32,996 nt of DNA, taken from positions 1 to 32,996 of the forward strand of contig CAJXYE010000057.1 of NCBI GenBank assembly GCA_913063325.1, written 5' to 3'. This DNA is from an uncultured Colwellia sp. Its GTDB lineage: Bacteria > Pseudomonadota > Gammaproteobacteria > Enterobacterales > Alteromonadaceae. The translations under genes and the position numbers were made by a program. Under the pieces are notes generated by a model, which worked only from the letters and a program-made list of their open reading frames with translations, made no database searches and had not been told where the DNA came from. Positions within the stretch are counted from its first letter, which is position 1, and each line of letters begins with the position of its first letter. This document shows, piece by piece, positions 6,966 through 15,648 of this stretch.

Positions 6966-8054
6966 CTATTCTGGGGCGGTAATCAAATCATTTATTCTAG
7001 CAGGCTTCTGGGTATGTAAAATAAGCGCCATACTTGCGTTTTGATAAACTTTAAATACCATTAATTCACCTAACGACTCTTCTGGCATTTTATAATCACC
7101 ACCGGTTATTTTATTCCAGCGTGAAGTTTCAGCACTATAAACAGGACCATTACCGGTATCAACCACTGCAGGGCTGGTACGTTTTATCGCCATAACATCC
7201 CCAACAGTGACGTTATGCTCAATACCACGATTAATCATCACGACTTCAAGTTTTCCAAATTCACGACCATTATTTGTTGCCTTTACAATAGCGCCACGTA
7301 ATGATTCATTAGCAGATTTCATCGAAAAAACAGAGGGTAATAATTGCCCCTCATTAACAGGAACGACAAAATTCCCAGCATGTATTTCTCTTTTTACAGA
7401 GCCAACATTCATGGTAGAAGGTACGTTATTTTCTATATCACCACGTTTTAATATTTGTCCTGTACCCACTAAGTTGACATAAAACCCTAAAGAATCATCA
7501 GTTTCAGGATCAAAAAGTTCTTCTCCTTTATCATAAATTGCGTAACTTTGTGCAACGTCTAGATCCGCATTAACATAAACCTTGAAGTCTTTAGTTGTCA
7601 TTTTGTAGCCTTCGTCGCTACCAATAATATGCGGTAACCCTTCAATCTCATCTTCAGTGAATAAGTGGTCGTATCGAAGAAATGGAGCGATGACTTCTAA
7701 AGGCAATAAAGTAATAGCCGAATCTTTTTTTTGCTCTTGACGGATTTTAGGTGACCACTTATAACTTGGTTTGACTGGCTCAACCACAAGCATTGGCTCA
7801 CCGTTATCATCAAAAACCAGCTTTAAAATATCACCTGGATAGATTAAGTGTGGGTTATTAATTTCTGGATTTAAACGCCAAAGCTTAGGCCATAACCAAG
7901 GTTGCTCAAGAAATAGCGCGGAAATATCCCATAAAGTATCCCCCTTAACAACAACATGCGTTTTGGGTGCGTCATCATTAAATTTTATCTGATCGGCGAT
8001 AGCAAGCAATGAACAAGACATTAAAGATAGTGAGAGAATTATTTTCTTAAGCAT
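6966..8054 (-). CDS. LysM-domain exported protein, TsaP-like
   Basis: This 362-aa protein has a signal peptide (KK then a leucine-rich core, cleavage near AIA-D around residue 20). A LysM peptidoglycan-binding domain follows (HVVVKGDTLWDISALF to IYPGDILKL), and then a long beta-rich region of about 270 residues. The architecture and the place beside dprA and def match P. aeruginosa PA0020 and the TsaP family, which anchors the type IV pilus secretin to peptidoglycan. The ATG at 8054 is chosen because AAGGA lies 9 nt before it and the signal peptide starts there; a start at 8093 would add a polar extension. It is divergent from def. No pilus genes are nearby, so the pilus role is inferred. Confidence 0.85.
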   Translation of the reverse strand: MLKKIILSLSLMSCSLLAIADQIKFNDDAPKTHVVVKGDTLWDISALFLEQPWLWPKLWRLNPEINNPHLIYPGDILKLVFDDNGEPMLVVEPVKPSYKWSPKIRQEQKKDSAITLLPLEVIAPFLRYDHLFTEDEIEGLPHIIGSDEGYKMTTKDFKVYVNADLDVAQSYAIYDKGEELFDPETDDSLGFYVNLVGTGQILKRGDIENNVPSTMNVGSVKREIHAGNFVVPVNEGQLLPSVFSMKSANESLRGAIVKATNNGREFGKLEVVMINRGIEHNVTVGDVMAIKRTSPAVVDTGNGPVYSAETSRWNKITGGDYKMPEESLGELMVFKVYQNASMALILHTQKPARINDLITAPE

Positions 8055-8155
8055 TGAGCTCGTTCCTTTTGAGTGCTTATTGCTGAAACGCACTATAAAT
8101 GTGAGTTATATCGAGTGACTTAAAAATGCAGGTTTCAGTTACAGTTACTTGAGTA

Positions 8156-8161
8156 TATAAT
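8156..8161 (+). promoter_or_regulatory. Candidate -10 for the def operon
   Basis: A perfect TATAAT lies 48 nt before the def ATG in the divergent def/LysM spacer. No good -35 stands 16-18 bp upstream, so it is a plausible but unproven promoter for def-fmt-rsmB-trkA. Confidence 0.4.
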
Positions 8162-8209
8162 TAAAACATAACATTCTAGATGAATTATCGCTAATTCTTT
8201 TAATAAAAT

Positions 8210-8725
8210 ATGACTATTTTAACTGTACTACGTTTTCCCGATCCGCGTTTAAAAATTAAAGCGCAGCCCGTTACTGATATTACTGAAGCCACGGCTACAA
8301 TTATAGACGATATGCTGGCAACTATGTATGAAGAAAAAGGTGTAGGCCTTGCTGCAACTCAAGTTGATATCCATCAACGTATCGTTGTAATGGATACTTC
8401 TGAAGATAACGATAAGCCTATCGTCTTTATCAATCCTGAAATTATAGCTACTAGTGACGAAACATCCATTAATGAAGAAGGTTGCTTATCTGTTCCTGGG
8501 ACTTATGCCAAAGTAAACCGTCATGATGCATGTACCGTAAAAGCACTTGACCGCCATGGTAAAGAATTCACATTAAACGCTACTGAATTACAAAGCATAT
8601 GCATACAACATGAACTTGACCACTTAAAGGGTGTTTTATTTGTAGATTATCTATCCCCACTAAAACGTCAACGTATTCAAAAAAAGCTTGAAAAAGAAGC
8701 TAAACTTGATGAGAAAAATAAGTAA
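8210..8725 (+). CDS. def: Peptide deformylase
   Basis: Def removes the N-formyl group from nascent proteins. The 171-aa product has all three catalytic motifs: GVGLAATQ (44-51), EGCLSVP with metal ligand Cys92, and QHELDH with ligands His134 and His138 and catalytic Glu135. The second motif is of the gram-negative type. The C-terminus is lysine-rich and basic. No Shine-Dalgarno is visible before the ATG at 8210, but the start agrees with relatives ([14 protein letters not shown]). It is the first gene of def-fmt-rsmB-trkA, pairing the removal of formyl groups with their addition by Fmt. The divergent neighbour is the LysM gene. Confidence 0.97.
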   Translation: MTILTVLRFPDPRLKIKAQPVTDITEATATIIDDMLATMYEEKGVGLAATQVDIHQRIVVMDTSEDNDKPIVFINPEIIATSDETSINEEGCLSVPGTYAKVNRHDACTVKALDRHGKEFTLNATELQSICIQHELDHLKGVLFVDYLSPLKRQRIQKKLEKEAKLDEKNK

Positions 8726-8739
8726 GTAAACACTTACTT
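8720..8739. repeat. Small hairpin over the def stop codon
   Basis: Perfect 8-bp arms (8720-8727/8732-8739) around AAAC include the def stop at 8723-8725. There is no T run after it. It lies just ahead of the fmt ribosome site and could tune def-fmt coupling or protect mRNA ends. Confidence 0.4.
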
Positions 8740-8757
8740 ACAACAATAGGAATTCTT

Positions 8758-9741
8758 TTGGCTACTCCACTAAATATCATTTTTGCAGGCACACCTGACT
8801 TTGCAGCGCAGCATTTAGCAGCATTAATTAACGCTAAACATAATATTGTTGCCGTTTATTGTCCACCCGATAAACCAGCAGGCCGAGGTAAAAAACTAAC
8901 AGCTTGTGCTACAAAGTTACTCGCACTAGAGCACAACATTATTGTTGAACAGCCTAATAACTTTAAAAGTGAAGAAGACCAACAACAATTAGCTCAATAC
9001 AATGCTGATATTATGGTCGTCGTTGCTTATGGCCTATTATTACCTGAAGTCATTTTAAATTCGCCACGCTTAGGTTGTATTAATGTACACGGTTCAATTT
9101 TACCTAAATGGCGTGGCGCAGCACCTATTCAGCGCTCACTTGAAGCTGGAGATCAAAAAACAGGTGTCACCATAATGCAAATGGATAAAGGTTTGGATAC
9201 TGGAGACATGATATTAACGGCCGAGTGTGAGATTGAAAATACCGATACCAGTGCTAGCCTTTATGAAAAACTAGCCAATCTTGGACCAACGGCATTAGTA
9301 GAAACACTCGAACTGATGGCTCAGCCTAATTACCAAGCCGATGATCACAATATTGCTCAAGATAATGAATTGGCGACTTACGCTAAGAAACTTGATAAAG
9401 CCGAAGCTGAACTTAACTGGCAGCTCAGTGCTAGTGAACTACACAGAAAAGTCCGTGCATATATTCCTTGGCCTGTCTCACAATTTACTTTTACTGAATC
9501 TGAAAATAAAGAGCACAAAATACGTGTATGGCAAGCCTCTGTTCAAGAGTATCAAGGTAATGCTGTCACTGGCACTATCATAGATGTTGATAAGCAAGGA
9601 GTTGTAGTAGCAACTACTGAAGGCGCATTGCGCTTAGAAGTCATTCAGTTACCGGGAAAAAAAGCATTACCGGTAAAAGATATTTTAAACGGTCGCAGCG
9701 ATTGGTTCGTTGTTGGCAGCCCTATAAATAAGCTTGGTTAA
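8758..9741 (+). CDS. fmt: Methionyl-tRNA formyltransferase
   Basis: Fmt formylates initiator Met-tRNA using 10-formyl-THF. The 327-aa protein has an N-terminal formyltransferase domain with FAGTPDFAA (9-17), the tRNA-contacting PAGRGKKL loop (40-47), and the catalytic triad Asn109/His111 (INVHGS) and Asp147 (GLDTGDM). The C-terminal OB-like domain follows from about residue 210. The start is TTG at 8758, with AGGA 6 nt before it and alignment to E. coli [15 protein letters not shown]; no better ATG is available. It follows def by 32 nt and ends 7 nt before the rsmB ATG, so the genes form one operon. Confidence 0.96.
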   Translation: MATPLNIIFAGTPDFAAQHLAALINAKHNIVAVYCPPDKPAGRGKKLTACATKLLALEHNIIVEQPNNFKSEEDQQQLAQYNADIMVVVAYGLLLPEVILNSPRLGCINVHGSILPKWRGAAPIQRSLEAGDQKTGVTIMQMDKGLDTGDMILTAECEIENTDTSASLYEKLANLGPTALVETLELMAQPNYQADDHNIAQDNELATYAKKLDKAEAELNWQLSASELHRKVRAYIPWPVSQFTFTESENKEHKIRVWQASVQEYQGNAVTGTIIDVDKQGVVVATTEGALRLEVIQLPGKKALPVKDILNGRSDWFVVGSPINKLG

Positions 9742-9748
9742 CAAAATA

Positions 9749-11071
9749 ATGACAATAAATATTAGAGCCCTTGCAGCAAAATGTTGTTACGCCGTTATAG
9801 ATCAAGGAAGAAGCTTAAGTGATGAACTGCCTAAACAACAAGATAAACTAATAGGTAAAGATAAAGGCCTGCTACAAGAAATTTGTTATGGCGTACTTCG
9901 TTACCTGCCAGAATTAGAAAATGATGTTCGACATTTAGTGCAAAAACCAATTAAGGGTAAACAGCGAGTATTTCACTTTTTACTTTTAGTCGGCGTTTAT
10001 CAAATAAGATATATGCGTATACCTGATCATGCTGCAGTCAGTGAAACAGTTGCAGCTACCAAGCCTTTAAAAAATAGCCACATGAAAGCATTGGTTAATG
10101 CAGTACTTAGGGGCTTTCTTCGTACGTTAGAAGCAGAAAGTAAACAAGAAAATAAAACCGCTAAAGATTTACCTGAGCCGATAAAATATAATCATCCTGG
10201 CTGGTTTATTAAAAAAGTACAACAAGGTTATCCTAAGCAGTGGCAAGCTATACTCGATGCTAATCAACAAAGACCTCCTATGTGGTTACGTGTTAATCAA
10301 CAACACCATACAAGTGAGCAATATCAAGCACTACTGCTTGAAGCAGAAATTGAAATAGCTAATATAGAGCCAAAATCAGGAGCCATTGAACTTGCTAAGC
10401 CACTCGACGTAGCAAAATTGCCAGGTTTTGATGACGGCTGGGTTTCTGTACAAGATGGCGCAGCACAACAAGCCGCACGGTTACTCGATTGCCAACCCAA
10501 TGATGTAGTACTAGATTGCTGCGCTGCGCCTGGCGGTAAAACATGCCATATTATTGAGCAAACGCCTGATATCGCCTCAATGACTGCAATCGATATTGAA
10601 GAAGGCCGCCTTACTCGCGTTCATGAAAATTTAGATCGTTTAAACCTAACGGCTGAAGTAATTACTGCAGACGCAGCGACTCAAGAATGGTGGTCCGGTG
10701 AACAGTTTGACCGAATACTACTTGATGCACCTTGCTCTGGTACTGGCGTTATTCGCCGCCACCCTGATATAAAGTGGTTACGTAAAGCCGATGACATTGA
10801 TAAGTTAGTGGTATTGCAGCAGCAGATTCTTGACAACATTTGGTCTTTGCTTAAACCAGGTGGCACCTTACTTTATGCAACTTGTAGTGTTTTACCTGAA
10901 GAAAACTGCCAGCAAATATCTCGCTTTATTGAGAAAAATCAAGATGTAGAATTAATTGCCATTAACTGTAATACCCCTGATACTGATGAAAATACTATCG
11001 GTTGGCAATTGTTACCTGATGGTGAAAACATGGACGGCTTTTATTACGCCAAATTGTTAAAACTAAAATAA
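9749..11071 (+). CDS. rsmB: 16S rRNA m5C967 methyltransferase RsmB
   Basis: RsmB (Sun/Fmu) methylates C967 of 16S rRNA using SAM. The 440-aa protein has an N-terminal NusB-like RNA-binding domain (about 1-150, with LLQEICYGVLR and IPDHAAVSETV). A Rossmann methyltransferase domain follows, with the SAM loop CCAAPGGKT (257-265), DAPCSGTGVIRRHP with the enzyme-release cysteine Cys329, and YATCSVLPEEN with the nucleophile Cys379. The ATG at 9749 matches relatives; a TTG at 9734 overlapping the fmt end would add five residues. No clear Shine-Dalgarno is present, so coupling to fmt translation is likely. trkA starts 29 nt downstream. Confidence 0.96.
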   Translation: MTINIRALAAKCCYAVIDQGRSLSDELPKQQDKLIGKDKGLLQEICYGVLRYLPELENDVRHLVQKPIKGKQRVFHFLLLVGVYQIRYMRIPDHAAVSETVAATKPLKNSHMKALVNAVLRGFLRTLEAESKQENKTAKDLPEPIKYNHPGWFIKKVQQGYPKQWQAILDANQQRPPMWLRVNQQHHTSEQYQALLLEAEIEIANIEPKSGAIELAKPLDVAKLPGFDDGWVSVQDGAAQQAARLLDCQPNDVVLDCCAAPGGKTCHIIEQTPDIASMTAIDIEEGRLTRVHENLDRLNLTAEVITADAATQEWWSGEQFDRILLDAPCSGTGVIRRHPDIKWLRKADDIDKLVVLQQQILDNIWSLLKPGGTLLYATCSVLPEENCQQISRFIEKNQDVELIAINCNTPDTDENTIGWQLLPDGENMDGFYYAKLLKLK

Positions 11072-11100
11072 TATAAACAACAAAAGCAGAAAAGTAACAC

Positions 11101-12477
11101 ATGAAAATAATCATAGTGGGTGCAGGACAAGTTGGTGGTACGTTAGCTGAAAATCTTGTTGGTGAAAACAACGACATTTCCGTTGTAGACATAGATGGTG
11201 AAAAGCTACGAGAACTGCAAGATAAAATGGATTTACAAGTGGTCACTGGTCAAGGTTGTCACCCTGATGTATTAAAATCTGCCGGCGCTGAAGATGCTGA
11301 CATGGTCATTGCCGTTACCAGTGACGATGCTACCAATATGATTACATGTCAAATATGCTCTTCATTATTCAATACGCCGAAAAAAATAGCTCGAATCCGT
11401 TCGAATCAAATATTAAAATACTCAGAGCAACTTTTTCATAAAAAGCATATTCCTGTAGATCATGTTATTGCCCCTGAAGAATTAGTAACGCGAGATATTG
11501 CTCGCCTAATTGATTACCCTGGCGCCTTACAAGTATTAGAATTTGCTCACGGAAAAGTAAGTCTGGTTGCAGTAAAAGCCTACTATGGCGGTTTACTTGT
11601 AGGTCATGCTCTTTCAACATTAAGAGACCATATTCCTAATGTTGATACGCGTGTTGCTGCTATTTATCGTAATGGTAAACCTATCCGCCCTCTTGGCACT
11701 ACCGTTATTGAAGCTGATGATGAAGTGTTTTTTATTGCTGCCAGCATTCATATTCGTGCAGTGATGAATGAATTACAAAAACTAGAATCCGCTTATAAAC
11801 GTATAATGATTGCCGGCGGTGGTAACATTGGTGCTGGTTTAGCCAGAATTCTCGAAAAAGACCATCAAGTAAAACTCATCGAACGCTCACCAAAACGTGC
11901 TGAGCAATTAACTTCAGAACTCAATGATACCTTAGTTTTCGCTGGTGACTCTTCAGATCAGGAACTACTTACCGAAGAAAACATTGATCAATTTGATATT
12001 TTTATCGCGGTTACTAATGATGATGAAGCTAATATCATGTCGTCACTTCTCGCTAAAAAACTTGGCGTTCGTAAAACCATGGTACTTATTCAACGAGATG
12101 CCTATATTGATTTAGTGCAAGGCAGTACTATTGATATCGCGATATCACCACAACAAGCCACTATCTCTGCTTTATTAACCCACGTTAGACGTGGTGCGAT
12201 AGATAATGTTTATAGTTTACGTGGTGGAGCAGCTGAAGCGATTGAAATTGTTGCCAAAGGTGATGAGAAATCATCTAAAGTAGTAGGCCGCACCATCAAA
12301 AATATTAAACTACCACCTGGTGCTACTATTGGTGCCATTGTCCGTGGCAGTGAAGTCTTGATTGCTCATTCAAATACCCTTATTCACGAAGAAGATCACG
12401 TTATTCTGTTCTTAGTTAATAAACGCTACATTAGTGATATAGAAAAATTATTCCAAGTAAGCGCCATTTACTTTTAG
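11101..12477 (+). CDS. trkA: Trk K+ uptake regulatory NAD(H)-binding subunit TrkA
   Basis: TrkA is the cytoplasmic gating ring of the Trk potassium transporter and binds NAD(H)/ATP. The 458-aa protein has the standard tandem layout: RCK_N with [14 protein letters not shown] at the start, RCK_C, then a second RCK_N with [14 protein letters not shown] (about residue 238) and a second RCK_C ending in the [14 protein letters not shown] segment. It is the same length as E. coli TrkA. It is the last gene of def-fmt-rsmB-trkA, as in E. coli. Its membrane partner trkH is encoded only about 3.2 kb away on the other strand, unlike in E. coli. The ribosome site is weak. Confidence 0.97.
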   Translation: MKIIIVGAGQVGGTLAENLVGENNDISVVDIDGEKLRELQDKMDLQVVTGQGCHPDVLKSAGAEDADMVIAVTSDDATNMITCQICSSLFNTPKKIARIRSNQILKYSEQLFHKKHIPVDHVIAPEELVTRDIARLIDYPGALQVLEFAHGKVSLVAVKAYYGGLLVGHALSTLRDHIPNVDTRVAAIYRNGKPIRPLGTTVIEADDEVFFIAASIHIRAVMNELQKLESAYKRIMIAGGGNIGAGLARILEKDHQVKLIERSPKRAEQLTSELNDTLVFAGDSSDQELLTEENIDQFDIFIAVTNDDEANIMSSLLAKKLGVRKTMVLIQRDAYIDLVQGSTIDIAISPQQATISALLTHVRRGAIDNVYSLRGGAAEAIEIVAKGDEKSSKVVGRTIKNIKLPPGATIGAIVRGSEVLIAHSNTLIHEEDHVILFLVNKRYISDIEKLFQVSAIYF

Positions 12478-12496
12478 TCCCCTTTGAAATAACTAC

Positions 12497-12535
12497 TTAC
12501 AGCTAATTACTTACCCCACAATTGATTAGCTGTAA
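12497..12535. repeat. Inverted repeat after trkA
   Basis: Perfect 11-bp arms (12497-12507 and 12525-12535) are separated by 17 nt and begin 19 nt past the trkA stop. The downstream sequence TAATCCCTTTT is only partly T-rich. It may end the def-trkA transcript on the plus strand, or be a binding palindrome for the next gene. Confidence 0.45.
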
Positions 12536-12563
12536 TAATCCCTTTTCTGTCACACATACTTCT

Positions 12564-12587
12564 AAATGAGAGTCATCATTCTCATTT
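12564..12587 (+). promoter_or_regulatory. Fur-box-like palindrome before the 979-aa gene
   Basis: AAATGAGA (12564-12571) and TCTCATTT (12580-12587) form a perfect 8-bp inverted repeat with an 8-bp centre. Aligned to the 19-bp Fur consensus GATAATGATAATCATTATC, the stretch 12565-12583 agrees at 12 positions. It lies 37-60 nt before the ATG at 12624, where an operator would block transcription. Fur is the best guess, not proven. Confidence 0.4.
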
Positions 12588-12623
12588 CAAATAAAAGAAT
12601 AAAAATAATCAAAAAGGATTTTT

Positions 12624-15563
12624 ATGAAAATATCCAAGATATTTACCGCTATTACCTTTGCGCTTTCGAGTGTGGCTTTCACCAGTCAAGCAGAACTTGC
12701 TGATAGTACTCAAGATTGGCAAACATTTGAAACAGAAAATTTCCGTGTGCATTTCACTCCTGAATATCGTCAATGGGCCTTATCCAGTGCGCGAGAAATG
12801 GAAGTTGTCCGTCAGTTAATCAAAGACCAACAAGGTCGAGTGCTCACCGAAAAAGTTGATACCTTTATTATTGACCCATATAACGCGGCAAACGGTTTTG
12901 CCGTACCACTTAGCCATAAACCTTATATGGCTCTTTTTACAACGCCTGCACAATCAGATACGGTTATTTCTAATTCAACGGGCTGGCAACAACTTTTAGT
13001 GCTACATGAGTATGTGCATTTAGTGCATCTAGCGCAAAAAAGTCGAAGTAACTGGCGCAATAATGTCGCCAGTTGGTATGATATTTTTGATCTAAGTCAG
13101 ATGAATGGAGAACGATGGGTTAGTGAGGGCTATGCAACATTACTCGAATCGAGGTTAACCGGCCGAGGTCGCTTATTTAACAATCAAATAGAAGCCATTA
13201 TTCAAAAATTTGCGCGACAAGGTGCAATGCCATCTTACAAAGAGCTCAGTGTCGCTAATGACGATTTTATGTCTGGCTCTATGGCATACCTTGTTGGTGT
13301 ACGTTACTTGAAATGGTTAGAAGATAACTATGGCGTAGATACACTGGATGCCGTTTGGACACGTTGGTCTGGCGTTGAACAACGAGATTTTGAAGCTGCA
13401 TTTAATGGCGTATTTCCTGATACTGCTAAAAACCTTTACCAGCGTTTCGTTGCTGAATACACATTTGAAGCGATGAAACATGAAGTTAAACTCGGTCAAT
13501 ATAGCAATGCAGATAACCGCTCTGCATTATGGTTAGATCTATCTGATTATATTAGTGGTCCAAGTTTAAGCCCACAAGGAGATTACCTTGCTATCGTTGA
13601 GACACAAAGAACCGATGATGGAAAAACCACTAAGTTAAACGTATATAAAACCAGCGAAAACACAAAAAAGGCAGAAGAATTTACTAAAGCAAACAAAGAG
13701 GTATTGGACGCAGATCCTCAAGATATAGTAGATAAAGCGCCTAGTGTTTTTAAACGAGAAGTTGCCTACACTTTAAATCAAAAAAACAATAGTGGCATTA
13801 ACAACCCTCGCTGGCTTGATAAAGACACTATCATCTATGGTGCAGCTACCTTAGCCAGTGTAAATAGCCGTCATCAAGATCTGTTTTCATGGCATTTACC
13901 TACAAATACCGTAAAGCAACTAACAAAGAGCGCCAATATTCGTCGTTTTGATATCAGCAATGATGGTCAATATATCATTGCTGAACGTAATCGCTTTGGT
14001 TATTCTCAATTAGTAAAAGTAAGCTTATCCCCTTCGTCTATAGGTCAAGTTACCGAAGAGTTAACGCAAAAGAGTCTTGAACACGTTTACGACTTCCCAC
14101 GACTTCGCCCTACTTCTGATGGAAAACCTTCAGATAGTTTTGCTTATGTCAGTTCAAGCTTAAATAATAAGTGGCAATTAAAGGTTCGGCAGCTAAATGG
14201 TGAGCAAGAAACCATTATTCCACTGCCAGAAAGCTATCAATTTCTTTCTTTTCCTGAATGGTCAAAAGATGGTAAGGCATTGTACTTTGTCGCTGGCTTA
14301 GACAGCGCAACACGCATATATAAGTATGATTTTTCGAATAATAATCTCTCTGCTATAACCTCAGGTGAGCAGGTTGTTACCTGGCCTATGGTTCAAGCAG
14401 ATAATAAGTTGCTCCATTTAGCAATTAACTCTGAAGGTTCAGATGTTTTCCAATTGGATTTAGCCAAAGCGAATAAACAACTGATTACTGAGACAACCAC
14501 TAGTTCAGCAATGACCACAGAGTTAGCTGATAAGTTAAAACTCGCCAAAGCAACTGTCGATATTGATGAGAGTATTGGTGAACAATCAGCCTATGGCATA
14601 GGTCCACAACAGGGCACCATAACCCTAGCTGAGAGCTATTATTCTGCCAGCAGTAGTATATTGGAAGTGGGTTATAAATCAGGTGATGTACTTTCTCGAT
14701 TTGATTGGCAAGTAAACCTCAGCCAAGATGTTTTCAGTAACATTATCTCTGGAGCTTCAGGTATGGTTCGTTGGCAAGGATGGCCGGTAAAATTACTGGC
14801 ACATAGTTACCTTTTTAACTTAAAAACTGACCAACAAGATAGCGATGCACTCGCGTTAGGTCAAACAACAGAAAAGGGACTCTTCTTGGAAGCACGCTAT
14901 CCCTATATATCAGAATCATTTTCTGTCGATATATTTGCGCAAGTACAGGCATCACAATTTGATGATAGCCAAAATGTAAGCTTCTCGAGTCAATCTTTTT
15001 CAATAGGAGTTGATCAACATTGGTCTTATGATCAACAAAATTGGGGCATTGCCCAGGCGGTGAATGCACAGATAATTTCAGCTAAAGATGATCTTGCTAA
15101 GATAAATGGTAATGATGGCAGTTACACAGGTAGTAATGGCCTTGTAAATATCAGTGCCCATATTAAAGGTTACGGTTTAGGTGTTAACTATTTATGGGCA
15201 GAACGCTCAGAAGATGCCAGTAACATTCTTAGTTTAGGGGGTTATACTTCGACCTTGATTCAGGAAAAAGCTCACTTGAATAAGCAATTAGCACCCGAGT
15301 TGGCCTTTTATCGTCAAACAGGCAATGACTATCAAGCTTATCAAGCCTATATACCATTAGGTTTAGTTGATGTGTTTTATACACGACACAAAATGACTGA
15401 ACAGGCTGTTATTGATAGCTATGGCGTTAAAGGTACTATAAATAATGACTTTGGTTTTACCGGGGTGACTAACTTAGCGATAAACTATGGTATTGCACAG
15501 GTTAACCCTGAGAATGAAAAGTCTGATACCCAAGGTTGGGTAGCGTTTAGTTACAAGTGGTAG
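12624..15563 (+). CDS. Exported zinc-peptidase / beta-propeller / outer-membrane barrel protein
   Basis: This 979-aa protein is not assigned to a named gene. It has a signal peptide (cleavage near SQA-E, about 23). An N-terminal gluzincin-type metallopeptidase domain follows, with HEYVH (H128, E129, H132) and a likely third ligand Glu168 in WVSEGYATLLE. The middle (about 300-640) has repeated TolB/PD40-like blade motifs such as SPQGDYLAIVE, NPRWLDKDTIIYG, SNDGQYIIAERN and SKDGKALYFVAG. The last 300 residues alternate polar and hydrophobic positions and end WVAFSYKW, like an outer-membrane barrel with a terminal aromatic. It probably acts at the cell surface or periplasm. AAGGA precedes the ATG. 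A Fur-like palindrome lies upstream, and a convergent hairpin separates it from trkH. The substrate is unknown. Confidence 0.85.
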   Translation: MKISKIFTAITFALSSVAFTSQAELADSTQDWQTFETENFRVHFTPEYRQWALSSAREMEVVRQLIKDQQGRVLTEKVDTFIIDPYNAANGFAVPLSHKPYMALFTTPAQSDTVISNSTGWQQLLVLHEYVHLVHLAQKSRSNWRNNVASWYDIFDLSQMNGERWVSEGYATLLESRLTGRGRLFNNQIEAIIQKFARQGAMPSYKELSVANDDFMSGSMAYLVGVRYLKWLEDNYGVDTLDAVWTRWSGVEQRDFEAAFNGVFPDTAKNLYQRFVAEYTFEAMKHEVKLGQYSNADNRSALWLDLSDYISGPSLSPQGDYLAIVETQRTDDGKTTKLNVYKTSENTKKAEEFTKANKEVLDADPQDIVDKAPSVFKREVAYTLNQKNNSGINNPRWLDKDTIIYGAATLASVNSRHQDLFSWHLPTNTVKQLTKSANIRRFDISNDGQYIIAERNRFGYSQLVKVSLSPSSIGQVTEELTQKSLEHVYDFPRLRPTSDGKPSDSFAYVSSSLNNKWQLKVRQLNGEQETIIPLPESYQFLSFPEWSKDGKALYFVAGLDSATRIYKYDFSNNNLSAITSGEQVVTWPMVQADNKLLHLAINSEGSDVFQLDLAKANKQLITETTTSSAMTTELADKLKLAKATVDIDESIGEQSAYGIGPQQGTITLAESYYSASSSILEVGYKSGDVLSRFDWQVNLSQDVFSNIISGASGMVRWQGWPVKLLAHSYLFNLKTDQQDSDALALGQTTEKGLFLEARYPYISESFSVDIFAQVQASQFDDSQNVSFSSQSFSIGVDQHWSYDQQNWGIAQAVNAQIISAKDDLAKINGNDGSYTGSNGLVNISAHIKGYGLGVNYLWAERSEDASNILSLGGYTSTLIQEKAHLNKQLAPELAFYRQTGNDYQAYQAYIPLGLVDVFYTRHKMTEQAVIDSYGVKGTINNDFGFTGVTNLAINYGIAQVNPENEKSDTQGWVAFSYKW

Positions 15564-15608
15564 CTAAACACTGCTCAACTAACCATTTGATATAATGGAA
15601 AACTTACA

Positions 15609-15648
15609 AAGTTGTATATACCTATTTTATTATTTGTATATACAACTT
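15609..15648. terminator. Convergent hairpin between the 979-aa gene and trkH
   Basis: Perfect 13-bp arms (15609-15621 and 15636-15648) surround a 14-nt AT-only-but-one loop. They sit between two convergent genes and overlap the trkH stop (15647-15649) by 2 nt. The stem is AT-rich and the flanks lack a long T run, so it is probably a modest bidirectional terminator. Confidence 0.6.
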
